In this document: positions 1 through 11,624 of the stretch, one piece after another
Numbering within the stretch: position 1 is the first letter of the stretch
Layout of the letters: each line of letters starts with the position of its first letter
Source: Conus ventricosus
Lineage: Eukaryota > Mollusca > Gastropoda > Neogastropoda > Conidae
NCBI GenBank assembly: GCA_018398815.1
Contig: CM031595.1
Coordinates: 140,232,212 to 140,296,211 of the forward strand
DNA length: 64,000 nt
Direction: 5' to 3'
Program-made: the position numbers and the translations under genes
The notes under the pieces: model-generated
What the model saw: the letters and a program-made list of their open reading frames with translations, nothing else
What the model was told of the DNA's origin: nothing
The model's database searches: none

Positions 1-698
1 TGAGCAATATGTCTTTGTTCATACATAACCATTGAACCATTCATACTTTTAAACCTGTTATTGTTCATTCTACTGTTGAGTCCATTGCTACGTTTATCTT
101 GATTGCTCTCTTTATATGATTCCTTTTCTTCAGATGAAAGAGTTATTTTGCAAACAAATATTCTGTAGCAGCATACTATTCACTCGATCAATGTATTTCA
201 AAAAGCGAGTCATGCAAACAACGACCTATGCTGGGTATAGCCTACTTAGATGAACATGTGCAACTAGACTCATATCAGTTTGTTATGACTGATCCTTCAC
301 ACAGCTGGTGCTGATTAATTAACATCACACAGCTGGTGGCCTGTAAGTATAAACATAAGCTGACATTCAATCGGTACCACATCTTTGCCTGATCACAAAA
401 GGAACAACTGTGTACTATTGATCAAACAAGCAAAATGACCTCTAATCACAACACACCTGTTGCTGTTATCATGGCTAATATTTTCTTTGTCAAAACTACC
501 CCAACAACCAGACTTTGTCATCTTAAGTGTTTTCATCATGTTGGTCTAAAAAAAAATCTGAACACTTGGTCACATCAAAATGGCAGACAAAACTTTGAAA
601 AATTAGCATCAGTTCTGAAGAAAATCAAGATGTTTTCAAAAACTGCCACGCAACACTAAATGTTCTAAACAGCCATGATACTCTCTCTCTCTCTCCCT
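1..698. other. Unassigned AT-rich sequence
   Basis: No exon-like stretch, splice pair or known repeat was recognised. A 74-codon open frame at 435-659 (+) has low-complexity, unconstrained composition and no family resemblance. A short (CT)n run ends the stretch. Confidence 0.5.
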
Positions 699-701
699 CT
701 G

Positions 702-800
702 CGTACGCAGGCTGATACTCCTGCGGACACTCCCTGTATAGCCAGGCAGTGGAGTTTTGTGTGTATGACCCTTTTTTATCCCGCCATTAAGGCAGCCATA
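702..800 (+). repeat. Dispersed repeat, copy of the 38.3-kb fold-back arm
   Basis: The segment starting TGCGTACGCAGGCTGATACT matches both arms of the large palindrome at 38.24-38.44 kb over about 60 bases, including the stretches 'ctcctgcggacact' and 'cctgtatag.caggca'. The similarity shows a dispersed family rather than a unique sequence. Its class (SINE, MITE or LINE end) cannot be decided here. Confidence 0.6.
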
Positions 801-1479
801 CTCCATCTTCAGGGAAAGCCATGATACAAATGTCCACTACAGAAAAACAAAAACTGTCAAAGCCTGCAGTAAGTAGAAAAAATCAATTATGAAGAGCCAA
901 AGGAAACTGAAACTGAAAGGCATGAGTAAACAGAGAACATACAGACCAGAATTTTTTTTTCTTCCTTTAACTTCATTATACACTATTCCCATACCCAACA
1001 CTGGGGTGCCACAACAGATCTGGACACAATGTTATCAAAATGTTCATCACAACATTTCAGTGAGCAATGGAGAATGCTTGATGGCACCATCTCCTCTCCA
1101 ACTATCAAGGTGCATGCCAGGCTTTGATTTCAGTGTGTTCAAAAACTACCAAACTCTGACATGAACTATTATTCTTTAACATGCTTATGTGATCTTCTGC
1201 ATTGGGTGTTCGCACGAAGGGCTTCAGGAACCAAAAATATACATGTGTCAACCTTGGCCAAGGAGATGGATAAAATCCTTCGCTACACTTCACCCATTCA
1301 GCACTACCAGCATAGAAGCAAATGTTCTTATCACTTTACTGCCATATATCCAACTTGCCATTGCACCATTCTGTTTAATAAACCACCCCCAGCTTTCAGA
1401 ATCAGAATATAGTCTAAGGACTATATTTGTATCTACCTCTCTTTACCTGTACTCATCTAAACATCCCATTCTTTTCAAG
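801..1479. other. Unassigned sequence
   Basis: Open frames of 60-140 codons overlap on both strands here. The longest runs into the adjacent (GT)n tract. No protein family or splice structure is recognisable. Confidence 0.4.
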
Positions 1480-1491
1480 TGTGTGTGTGTG

Positions 1492-1540
<49 letters not shown>

Positions 1541-1585
1541 TGTCTGTGTCTGTGTGTGTGTCTGTGTGTGTGTGTCTGTGTATGT
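1480..1585. repeat. (GT)n / (TCTG) compound microsatellite
   Basis: About 50 GT dinucleotides with TCTG interruptions are visible. Open frames through it are artefacts of the repeat. Confidence 0.95.
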
Positions 1586-1605
1586 GGGTGAATGACAGTG
1601 AATGA

Positions 1606-1672
1606 GAGATAAGATAAGATAAGATAATGTTGCTTATAGCCCAGCCGACCGCGAAGGGCCACATCAGGGCTG
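1606..1672 (-). repeat. SINE/LINE 3'-end-like repeat, copy 1
   Basis: A tandem pentamer (AAGAT)n precedes 'aatgttgcttatagcccagc', then 'cgaccgcgaagggccacatc'. The same block with the same pentamer-type tail occurs at 3,846-3,900 (opposite orientation) and 34,849-34,912. Read on the - strand, a conserved body ends in a (TTATC)n tail, typical of a retroposed short element. No A/B box was seen in the short copies, so these may be 5'-truncated. Confidence 0.7.
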
Positions 1673-1699
1673 TCACCACGTTAAAATCAACTCACAGTG

Positions 1700-1836
<137 letters not shown>

Positions 1837-1839
1837 TCA

Positions 1840-2585
1840 ATTCAAAAAGAAAAGGAACAGATTTTTTTGTTTTGTTTTGTTTCGTTTTTAAGCAAGAGAT
1901 TTAAGAGAGAGGTGCAGATGGTCAGAAAACTCTGGAGAGAAAATGACAGGGAAACAGTAACATATGAAGGCATATTTGGAGAAGACAACACCTGAAGAGA
2001 ACAGAGTGAAAATGTAAACATATTGCAAAAGAATCAGAAATGACAAAATGTAATTCATAATGGAGGTATGTATAATACTCATACAAAACTGATTCAGATG
2101 GAGACGACAAACTGCTGGTCATACAATGAGATATGTACAATACAAGCACAAAAAGAATCATATGGTGATGACACAATGCTGTAATACAATGAGATGTGTA
2201 TAACACTAGAACAAAACAACCTATATTAGACTTATTGGAATCAACAGCATCAGAGAGTGACCATTCGACAAAGAGAATTAGAGATGCAGAGATAAAGAGA
2301 GAGCAAGACAACACTACATATAGAGCAGAGATAGATGGACTACAAAACTGTTTGAAACTCACATATGACACATGCACGTATGTACACATACACCAGTAGT
2401 CGTACAAAATACTGTTTAAAAACAGTACAGTAAACCTGGCATGGACAATAAGTAAAATTCAAAAGTTATGAATACAACAGTCTACTTTTCCACTGCCAAC
2501 ACATGGTCCAGTGAAAGTTAAATTTGTACGCAGTACCAGTGGTCCATATGACACACATGACAATTACTGATAAACATGAACAAAG
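1840..2585. other. Unassigned sequence
   Basis: A weak internal similarity ('cacaatgctgtaatacaatgagatgtgtataa' type segments near 2,120-2,210) suggests a short degenerate duplication. Nothing gene-like is recognisable. Confidence 0.4.
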
Positions 2586-2587
2586 CC

Positions 2588-2860
2588 ACACACACACACA
2601 CATGCACATACACACACACATGTACACACACACATGTACACATATGCACGCACGTACGCATACGCACACGCTGGACTGCAACTAGTAGCTCTCTTCCCTG
2701 AAAGAACGGCCCAAAGTTCACAGAGAAATCTGTCATGACAAAAATGTAAACTAGCACAATACATATACAGATGCATATATACAGTGTACACACCCACTAC
2801 ATACACATGCATGCACATGTGCACATGCACATATACACACACACACATACACGTACAATC
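2588..2860. repeat. Interrupted (CA)n / CATGCA purine-pyrimidine-alternating tract
   Basis: Two clusters (about 2,588-2,670 and 2,770-2,858) of CA, CATGTA and CGTACG alternation are separated by ordinary sequence. Confidence 0.85.
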
Positions 2861-2869
2861 ACAAACTCT

Positions 2870-3845
2870 TTCTCTATATTGCAGTCGTTCAATCACTCCA
2901 CTGTATCATTACTGAATTGAGCTCACTTGATCGGTCTCTGATGGTCCACTTCATCCTCCTCACCAAAGTTCAAGGTAACATCATCAGACTCTTGCATAAT
3001 ACTCTGAAACAAGATAGTAAGATTATAATCATTTCTGAGCCTCTGAAAACAAGGTCTCTCTTCTTAAATCAAGAGATATTCCAAATCATTGTGCGTGTAA
3101 ACCTGACAGATTATGAGGTTTTAGCTGTGACTGTGATCAGTGTTGTCTTCAATAGACAAAGGCACCAAGACAACATGGCCATAGCCCCTTAAAAATAAAG
3201 GGGGGGGGGGGGGGGGGGCTCGCTGTACAAGCAATGCTGAGGTTAAGGTATACATTTTCCTTGCACTATTCAGACAATCTTTACTAGATCTTGAAAAAGA
3301 AATTGCATTAACAAAGGTGAAGACTACGGCAGACCAATTGTATATGACCAAGCTTTCAATGTCACAAAAAAAGTAAAGATTCTGACAAAGCATCATGACC
3401 AGGCAGCCTGCGAACCATGTCTTGAAGATTTGTGGGGACAGTCTTGTCCCATCACTGACCCTCAAGTCCAGCTCACTTCAACATTCTCTAGTACTCTTCC
3501 TTCAGTCTGGTTGTCGCTTATCTCAGCCATTGTCTCGCTGTATTCAGTCCTCTTCATTTTTCACGAAAAGAAGCGAGGACCCAAAGTGGGAAAACGAAAC
3601 TGCCATCAAAGAATCACTCTGCGCACCCTTCTTAATCACTCAAATTCAAAAAATAAAAATATAAAAATAGTGTGTGTTTTTACCAAAACCAGTGTGCAAG
3701 ATTCCAGTTTCAGAGGCAGGTGGACAATCTACCATATTATACTATGATGTAATTAGACAAATGAAATACATCTTTCTTGGCCTGACATGGAAGGCATGAA
3801 AGCATTTACAAACTATATGAGTACAACACTTTGGTATCATACATC
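2870..3845. other. Unassigned sequence with a poly-G tract
   Basis: Contains a run of 18 G at about 3,201-3,218. No exon, RNA gene or mobile-element protein was recognised. Confidence 0.4.
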
Positions 3846-3900
3846 CCAGCCCTGATGCGGCCCTTTGCGGTCGGCTGGGCTATAAGCAACATCACCTTAC
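3846..3900 (+). repeat. SINE/LINE 3'-end-like repeat, copy 2
   Basis: 'ccctgatgcggccctttgcg' followed by 'gtcggctgggctataagcaa' is the reverse complement of the 1,606-1,672 block. The downstream tail (accttacctaccta) is a degenerate pentamer run. Confidence 0.7.
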
Positions 3901-6341
3901 CTACCTATCATACATCCTACAGAGTTTGCAGACATTGATTTCAAACTTCCTAACAAAGTGATTGACAACAAGTTTGCAGACAGCAATCAGGAAAGTCTAT
4001 TCATGTCCCTAGTTCAAAATATTTTATCTATTTGCAGATAACTGCTATAGCAGAGACATCTGAAAAATTTACCTGTCTCTGCAAATAGATCTAGTGTGTT
4101 GTGTGTGTGTGCATGTGTATGTGTAAATGAGCAAGTGTGCGAGTGTGTGTGTCTGTGTGTACAGAGGGGAATAAGCTCTAAAAACAAAGAGATGAGTGCA
4201 CATATATATACATGTGCATGTATGCTTGTGTTTGTAATCATGTGCACATGTGGTGAAAGAAAGGAGAGAACAGACAAAAAAAAGAGGGTGGGAGAGGGTG
4301 GGTGGACGGATCTTAGGTAAAGTCTCAGCCAGACATTCAATGTACATGGCTTTTCCTACTTAAAATTATGTGCATGTTTAATAGAGACTATTCTGTGATT
4401 AAAAGAAAACATAAGGGGAGGATTTAGAGGGGTAAGAGGGAGCAGGGTGCCTTCAAAGTGCTTTTGTCTCTAATTTCATTTAAATCAAAGTTTCAACTTT
4501 GGTAGAATGTCCAAGAGCCAGAGTCGGACTGGCTCACTCTCTGATCATTCTTATAAGTGAGTGACTGTGGCAACAGGTGTCACTCAAGAATTGTAAACTC
4601 ATTATAAACAAAATCCTATGTCACAGCCCCACGCCACATCCCCCTCCCACTTCTTGTTTCTCCCCTCCACCCCCCACCCCCCTTCCAACCAACCCCCATG
4701 ATGAAACATGAACGGGCACTCTTGCTTCAGACAGACAAAAAAGAAGGGTGAGAGTCTCTAAAACAGGAAGCCTCTGAGGTAGGCTAAGTCTAGACCAGTT
4801 AGGCAAAGTAATAGTAAGTTGCTTCAGTAGCCACAAAGTTCGCTAGTTTTTCCCAGCTTTCGTCTCACATCTCAGCAGCTGCCGGTTAGGGCGAAGCCAG
4901 TACCAAATAAACTCAAGAACTGAATTCAAGAGAAAAGCTGAATGACGCAGCAGTCAAACCAATAAAAGAAATCTGAAAAGAGATACGCATAGAGACGCCA
5001 CAAAACAAACTCACACTGCTGCTTTCTGCCATGTTGATTCTAAAACGTGGACTTCTTTGATTATAAAGACGTAAACTGTGCTTTAAGGAACAAACAATTA
5101 AATACACAGCAATTCTCTTCATTTAAGAATGAGTAGTTGATTTTCACATCAAAACACAAACAAACAAACGAAAACAAAACAAAAACAAAAAGTAGTTTAG
5201 GACTTGTATATGGATCCGGATGGCATAAACAGCAGAAATTAACTGGGACTGCTTCTCCCGAAAATGTTCAGTCGCTAACTGAAACACAAAGCAATCACCT
5301 TTTTATAATAAAACAAAATCTCCGCCATGCTTGAAATCGACCTCCTCATCCTTCTCCATCCTCTTCTCCTTCTTTCATGAACTGTCCACTATCATCATGT
5401 TGATGTTTTTGACATTGTATAATCTGGGTATGGAGCTGCCAGTGGTGAGCTGGGTGTGTCTAGATCTGTGATCAACGGCATTCGATGTGGATGGATGGGG
5501 AGAAGTGGGATGTAATCGACTGGATGGGATGGTGTGAGGACTCTTCTTCTTCTTCCTAAAATACTGGTTCACTCAAAAACGAGTAGGTCACCAGCGCGCA
5601 TGTTAAAAAGTAGAATAAAATAACATAAAACGAAATCGAGATCTGAAAATTTTATTTTTTTAATTTTTTTATTTTTGGTGAGGTCGGTGATTGCCTCAAA
5701 TGAAAAATAATCCTAGCCATCGATGGTAAAAGAATGAGTTCTTCCTGAAGTTGGGCATACATGCGCGAAGGAGATTTATTTCAGCTGATGGGATTGGTAG
5801 GCTGTTCTTGTGGGCGAGTTTGGGGCTGGTTTGAATGGAGTATTGATGGATTGAATAGAATCCATTACGAAGACATTTCTCTACATAGCCTTAAAGCTGT
5901 CCAACAAGTCCCATAAATGGAGTCTCACATGAGCCCTACCCCCCCCCCCCCCTCCCGGATCCATGCTGGTGATCTCACAGAAGGCCATTGGCCTTGGCAA
6001 CTGTTGTCATAGTGTGGCCACGATAAACTCTGATGAGACTCAACAAGAACTGCTGGTGTGGGAGATGGGGTAGAAAATTCACCATCAAATGACAAGTAAT
6101 TATTCTATATTATAATGTATCTGCAATGACGTAAACAATAAATCAAAATTGTCTGTTTCTTCTGGACCAATGACAAATAATCATTTTATAGTTTAACATA
6201 TCTGCAACGAGATAAACGATAAATCAAAGTTATTCTGAGAAGTTGGCCAAAAAAACGAACAAGGGAAGAGTTCAGATAAGGTGATCTAATGTTTTGTAAT
6301 TAACAAATTCAAGGTTAAATGTTCACACCACTGAGGGGGAT
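3901..6341. other. Unassigned sequence with small simple repeats
   Basis: Holds an interrupted (GT)n at about 4,094-4,165, C-rich stretches at 4,640-4,700 and a poly-C at 5,940-5,954. Short open frames have no recognisable products. Confidence 0.4.
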
Positions 6342-6440
6342 ATGGCAGACGAAATTAACCATCAAAGCAGAGTTAGAAAGAAAGGGTGTACATCTAATCC
6401 GTGTACTTCACCGACACCACTGCAGAACATTGATCAAAAT
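6342..6440 (+). CDS. Possible first coding exon of an unidentified gene
   Basis: An ATG at 6,342 opens 33 codons (starting MADEINHQSRVRKKG) that run into a good splice donor, AG|GTATGT, at about 6,440/6,441. Composition is more protein-like than the neighbouring frames, and the downstream continuation of the frame is hydrophobic and AT-rich like an intron. No family is recognised and no partner exon was found, so this is a weak call. It could equally be a chance open frame. Confidence 0.15.
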
Positions 6441-7900
6441 AGGTATGTGAAAATACCAATTTGTATTGAAGCTGGTATTCAAATTCCAGATGTCTGCCTC
6501 CTGTGTCAAGCAACATCTGTGCTGGAGTCGAAGTTCTCAGTTTGTCAACTGTTCATTTTTCTGATCAGTTACCGTAATAAGTTTACTTGTCTGCTTCAAC
6601 AAATATGAAATAAATAAGCTCATATGACTTTGATTTTGCAATTATGCATGTAATAACTTTTCTTTATATTTTCTGCACAGTATGCTTGCCTTATCTGTTT
6701 TGATAAACATGATACGAATACATTCGTATGACATTGTGAAATCAGCAATTTCCTTTTTTCTTCTTTTTTTTTTCTTTCCTTTTTTGTCAGTGAGAGACAA
6801 TTTCTTTGTTAACAAGAGTAACAGATAAGCAAATTCATGCTTTCTTTTTTGCATCCAGCTCTTGACCAATAGGAAAATATGAAGTGAAATGCGAAAGGTG
6901 AAGGGAGACATACACTGCATGACATATAGGACAGCTCAGTCACTTTTTTGTTTAAGACATCATACAGGCAGGTATCACTGAACGGAGGCATAAGATTTGC
7001 ATACTTTGTGATATCTTTGACAGTTCATTTATTTTTGTGGTAATTGTGGATGCAGGTAATTTTCAGTTTACATGTCTATTTGACAGCAGCTTGCATGTAG
7101 AATCATTATAGTTTGCTGTTCTCAGACTAGGGTTCCTGATAGTTAAACAGTTGCCGTGTGGTGCAAATACAGTCAAAATGTTGTTCTTAGATCTGTGCGC
7201 AAATGTTGATTGAATGCTAAGTTGATGTTTTCCTGCTCCTCGAACTGAAGTTTGTGTACAAAGCCATCTGAGTCAAAGGGCCGCTTGTCTGCACGGTATT
7301 CGTCTTGCCGTCTCCAGCAAATGAGCAGTCTTCAGAATACCCAGGTAGTGATTCACGTGGCTCGCATATTTCAAGGGTTCATCAATCCTACCACTCGATG
7401 AGTGGCAAGCCATGAACCACTTTACTTCCAGTAGAATCTCTCAAATCCTATTCTTCCTGTCGTGACAACGTATGAACTGACCTTATATATAATAATATTC
7501 TAAATCATCATGAAGCGACTTTTTTTTTAATTGCAGGAAGATATAGAATGAACATTCAGCCACAGTAATCGAGGCATGTGAAGTAGTTAAGGCACACGAA
7601 CTACTATCCTGGCCACGGCAAGAATGTAATCACATGCTCAGAATCATGGACATCTGGAGTTCTTCTTCTTCTTCTTTCATTAATGTTCATCGGACATAAC
7701 TAAGACCATTACTAACATTTTTGGCGAAGTGCAAGTGTGTGCTCTTAGTCGAATTTCGTACTCATGGCCCTTATCCGTATGTCATTAATGTCCCACCAGT
7801 AAACTGGAGGTTAGAAGTGCCCTCGCACCACCTAGGTTGGTGGGCGGGGTGTGACGCGTCAAACCACCAGAAAAGAGAGAAAAGAGAAAAAAAGTGAAAG
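6441..7900. other. Unassigned sequence
   Basis: AT-rich with short T and CTT runs (about 6,755-6,785 and 7,660-7,678). No gene or repeat family was recognised. Confidence 0.4.
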
Positions 7901-7903
7901 ACC

Positions 7904-7906
<3 letters not shown>

Positions 7907-7934
<28 letters not shown>

Positions 7935-7958
7935 GTGGTGGTGGTGGTGGGGGGGGGG
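7907..7958. repeat. (GT)n-(GGT)n-poly-G microsatellite
   Basis: GT dinucleotides change to GGT trinucleotides and then to a run of G, immediately beside the 3' end of the LINE fragment at 7,960-8,395. Confidence 0.9.
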
Positions 7959-7959
7959 T

Positions 7960-8395
7960 CTACTGTGCCTGGAGGGCCCTCAATGCCTTCAAGCAGAAGG
8001 CATTGTAGGAGGGAGCCTTGACGACATCAGCTGGAGGGAGTTCCAGTCGACAACGGTCCTGGGAAAGAAAGAATACTTCCTGTAGTCAGTATGGCATTGG
8101 ATTCTTTACAGCTGTTGGTTGTGGTTGCTGCGACGACCACTTCGAGGCTGCCGCTTGAGGTCGGCGCAGGAGACGCAAGCTTGATCGTTGAAGCTCTTGT
8201 GGAGCATTGCGAGTCTGGCGCAGCGACGTCGTTGTTGGAGCGTAGGCCATTCGAGTAACGTCAGCATGTCTGTAACACTAGAAGTGTTGCGGTAGTAGTT
8301 GACGAATCTGGCTGCCCTTCGCTGGACTTTCTCAAGGGTTATGATGAGCTTGTCGGAATTCGGGTCCCATACAGTGCAGGCAGCTCCTTACGGTA
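7960..8395 (-). pseudogene. Non-LTR retrotransposon reverse transcriptase, C-terminal fragment
   Basis: Read on the - strand from about 8,390, the frames give the C-terminal 'thumb/connection' signature of non-LTR (Jockey/CR1-superfamily-like) reverse transcriptases: a CTVWDPNS-type segment, LEKVQRR-AARFVNNYYRN, then TSSVTDMLTLLEWPTLQQRR, and near the end SFFPRTVVDWNSLQ. In these proteins that order marks the last ~150 residues of ORF2. The catalytic RT motifs are absent, so the copy is 5'-truncated at about 8,395. It ends toward the (GT)n/(GGT)n tract, consistent with a 3' junction. Minor frame breaks are present. It is unrelated in position to the downstream gene and is probably a dead insertion upstream of the PLD6 promoter. 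Confidence 0.75.
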
Positions 8396-8700
8396 CTTTT
8401 GGCAGTTCTTGCGGGGTAATCTTTTTACGTTCCCAGAAAAAAGATCATTTTGGGAAACAGAGCAGAATCGTCGGCAGTCAGTGCCGTTCTGTCGACTCCA
8501 CTTCTTTGCGCGCACAGCCGTTAACTTGAAAATCGTGGTTACTCTCTACATAGTTACAACTTGCATGTTGACTTCCGTTTGAATGATCATCCGGTTGATG
8601 CTTGGAGGATCGATCTTGGGAGTGCGAAGTTTGATTGTTGCGCGTATGTTCATTTATTTTACAAACAGTACTCCTCACGTGTTCTCTTTTAGTAATAACT
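8396..8700 (+). promoter_or_regulatory. Presumed PLD6 promoter / 5' UTR region
   Basis: This lies between the truncated LINE and the PLD6 start. No TATA box at a convincing position and no unambiguous core element is visible. The assignment rests only on position. An upstream in-frame ATG at 8,635 would add a 22-residue hydrophobic extension, so translation could also begin there. Confidence 0.25.
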
Positions 8701-9139
8701 ATGGGACCAACGTTGAAAGGATCGCTTGGGACACTTGCAGTGATTATTCTTTCGGAAGTGGCATACAAACTTTACCTTTTTTGGCGTCAGCGCCGTGGTT
8801 TAAATGAAACCGAAAGTAAACATGAAGCCGAGAGTGAAATCATGGAAGTGTTTTTCTTTCCCGATAAAGAAGTTGCCTGCAAAACCCACTTTCTCAGTGA
8901 AACACGTTGCTTTAAAAGTAATTGCCAGTATTCTCATGGCAAGACATCCCTCAGTGAGTTGTACAGACATTTGAGCAGTTGCAGGAAAACGATGGACGTG
9001 TGTGTGTTTGTGATGACCTGTGTCGACCTCGTCAGCATCATTCTTACCATGCATCATCGTGGTGTAATAGTTCGTGTCATCACAGATGATGAACAAGAAA
9101 ATATTAAAGGGTCACAGATTTGGTCCCTTCGAAGAGCAG
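8701..9139 (+). CDS. PLD6: PLD6/zucchini exon 1 (mitochondrial cardiolipin hydrolase)
   Basis: PLD6 is an outer-mitochondrial-membrane phospholipase-D-superfamily enzyme, known both for cardiolipin hydrolysis and as the endonuclease of piRNA biogenesis. From ATG 8,701 the exon encodes about 146 residues: a hydrophobic N-terminal anchor (about 10-28, TLAVIILSEVAYKLYLFW), a zinc-finger-like C60-x9-C70-x4-C75-x3-H79 as in zucchini proteins, then the first part of the PLD fold (SELYRHLSSCRKTMDV, GVIVRVITDDEQ, GSQIWSLRRAG). The exon stops at the donor AG|GTATGC after the first base of a glycine codon (phase 1). The HKD motif follows in exon 2, 18.5 kb away. Homologues usually have about 220-250 residues; the two exons give about 236. 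ATG 8,701 was chosen because it places the anchor at the N terminus; in-frame ATG 8,635 is the alternative. Confidence 0.88.
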
Positions 9140-9723
9140 GTATGCATGTGTTTTGTATTCATAAAATCTTATTAAATATTACAGTTCTAAATTTCTTTAT
9201 TTATCTGGGGGTCAGTAACACATGCTCAATGCTTTATCAAGCATAAATTGGAAAATGTACATAAGACCTTCAGAGTAATGGTATGCCCGTGCCTTTGGTG
9301 TTTGTTTTTGTTTGTTTGTTTATTTGATTATACATGGTAATTTGACCAGATGTGCCCATGGGACACAGACCAATCAGCCAGTGTGTTATTTTTGTGCTGA
9401 GTCACCATTACCATTTAATTAGTGGAGATTGCAGAGCACCGAGTCTAAACATTTTGAGTGGCAGTGCATTACAGCATTCTGTTCATTTTGACAGGCAGCC
9501 AATGTCAGCATCATGATAGATCTGTTACACTAAGCTGAGGGGCCCCATTTGAAAAAGAAAAAAAGGTATATTGCCTAGATAGGAAAGTTCCATGGTATGT
9601 ACAGCTGCTGACAGGCACAATTATTTAAATTAAAAATCCCAAGCTCTGGACCAGGGGCATAGTGCAGCTCCAGCCACAGCCAAGCACAGTGCCCAGGTGC
9701 ACAAATTGCTACACTGTACCCCA

Positions 9724-9732
9724 TACAGGTTA

Positions 9733-9763
<31 letters not shown>

Positions 9764-9765
9764 AG
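9724..9765. repeat. (GA)n microsatellite
   Basis: A short GA run inside the PLD6 intron. Confidence 0.85.
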
Positions 9766-10219
9766 CTACCTATAAAACCCTTATTGCGTAAGTTTACTGA
9801 AGGAGGGCCACCCTGGACTGGAAGACTGCCAGGGATGGTGTGTTTGCTGTGTCTGCAGGCAACTGCTCTAGTCTGAAGTTGCTGGAATAATAGCAAACCA
9901 TCTGCATTTTTTTCAAATTTACCCTTCATTTCCACCAGGAGTGTTTTCCCTTTTTTTTCTTCTTTTTTTTTTCTTCTTTTTTATTTATCCCCGATACCTA
10001 ATCTTAGGCTCTAATACAATAATTATCATGTCACATGTTGTACTTGTTGTAGTCATCAGTTAGTTTCTACTTTGAGCTCACTCACTTTTGTAAATTAGGA
10101 GATGAAAAAAAGTGTTTAGGGATTGTCTGACTGACCCATTTTTTCCTCATTTCTGACACTACCCTGTACTTTTGCCAAAACTTACTGACAGTGACAGTAA
10201 TAACAGAAGTGTATGTTAC

Positions 10220-10335
10220 TTAATCTCTCTGTTTCTGTCTGTCTCTCTGTCCATCTGTAGTGTATGCCTGTCTCTCACTATCTCTGTCTCTGACTCTGTG
10301 TGTCCCTCTCTCTGTGTGTCTGTCACACACACACA

Positions 10336-10396
<61 letters not shown>

Positions 10397-10420
10397 TGAC
10401 CCTCTCTCTCTCTCTCTCAC
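10220..10420. repeat. Compound (CT)n-(CA)n-(CGCA)n-(CA)n-(CT)n microsatellite
   Basis: Pyrimidine-rich CT/CTGT runs lead into alternating CA and about ten CGCA tetramers (10,335-10,372), then CA and CT again. The alternating purine-pyrimidine core could adopt Z-DNA. Confidence 0.9.
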
Positions 10421-11310
10421 TTGTTTGCTATTTGCCGTTTAGTGTTCCCAACCTCAATTAAATTTTCCTGTCATACTGGTAGTCAAACCGAGGTTATCCG
10501 TGTTTGTTACTGTTCATCTGTGTGTTTTTTTTTGATTTATATTTAAGATGAAAAGGCTGTACCAGTCTTGAACAAAGTTAATTTGTGTTTCTTTATTTCT
10601 CAAGTTGTTGCTCTGAAAGATGTCAAATGTTTATAATTTTATAGGCAGGCTTGGAACATCCTTTTTTGGAATATCTCCTTGTTTGTTCTGACTAATCTGA
10701 GTGCTCTGGCTGTCATTTCTGCTAGGTGGTTAGGTATCGAAAGCAGAAATTTGTTTGGAGTTATGGTGTGTATTTATTTCATCATGGGAGCAAGAGTTGC
10801 CTTTACTTGTTTGGTTATTTGCTGTTTACTGTTCCCTGCCTTGTTTAAGAATTTCTATTCAGATGTTGTCAGTCATGGTGAATATGGTGAATCATATTCG
10901 TTGAAGACTTTTCAAGAGTTTGTATTTTTACTTTCTTTTTTTTTTTTTTGATGATGTAGGTCCAGCAAGACAGATACTCAATGCGTTGTAGTATCTGATT
11001 ACTGTTGTTACAATACAGGTCCACCAGGATCTGGGCTTCATTGTAAGTGCATCTTTCAAAAGATGCAACTGATGATCTCTTTTCCTTTTGATGTACAGAC
11101 ACTAAAACTTGCTGAAAGAGAAAAAATTTAAAATTTTTTCAAAGATGCCTACAATTTCATAATAGTACTTCTATGGTTTTAGAGATGTAATTTTTTTAGC
11201 ATGTCTGGATGCGGGGGATACAAAGGAAATACTGTGAAGTTTGCTTAAATTCACTGGTCTAAATAGAGAATGATCTACTTTACAAAGTGAGGCAACTGCA
11301 GGCAGAATTC

Positions 11311-11562
11311 TAAACAAATTTCAAAGAGTATTTTTAAGGCTTTGCCAAAAAACGTAGACAAACAAATCACAAGACAAAACACGACGTGTTTCGACCTCTT
11401 AGGTCTTCTTCAGGCAAGATACACATCACTCAGGACAATTACAATGAATGCCCTTTCTTGCATCGATGGAATGAAGATAAGTAAGAACAGTATTTTACCA
11501 ATCCTGGCTCACTTGCTTCACCCCCGAGTTTTTGGGCGAAAGTGGCCTAAAAGCCGCCTATT
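11311..11562 (-). repeat. Left arm of the bracketing inverted repeat
   Basis: Its reverse complement matches 27,291-27,475: a nearly identical block from 'ggcttttaggccact' through 'aagcaagtgagccaggattg' and 'actgttct', then the shared 'gatttgtttgtcta' and 'aatact.tttgaa.tttgtt' ends. The left copy carries about 100 extra bases in the middle, including a double-hairpin motif. Divergence of roughly 10-15% plus indels indicates an old pair. Confidence 0.75.
11380..11414 (-). other. Double-hairpin motif, copy 1 (CTGAAGAAG...GAAAC)
   Basis: On the - strand, CCTGAAGAAGACCTAAGAGG is followed by TCGAAACACGTCGTG. It folds as GACCT-AAG-AGGTC and AAACAC-GTC-GTGTTT. The strand order CTGANGA / stem / GAAA resembles a hammerhead ribozyme core, but a stem I could not be found. 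Related copies are at 34,453-34,525 and 42,448-42,500. Confidence 0.5.
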
Positions 11563-11624
11563 CCTGTTCTCTGACAAGTAACCAAAAAATAACGACCCTA
11601 CAAACCAAATATTACTGTATAGGG

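Noticed and set aside
10679..10951. 90-codon hydrophobic frame in the PLD6 intron
   Set aside because: AT-rich sequence gives hydrophobic codons by chance; no splice sites and no family.
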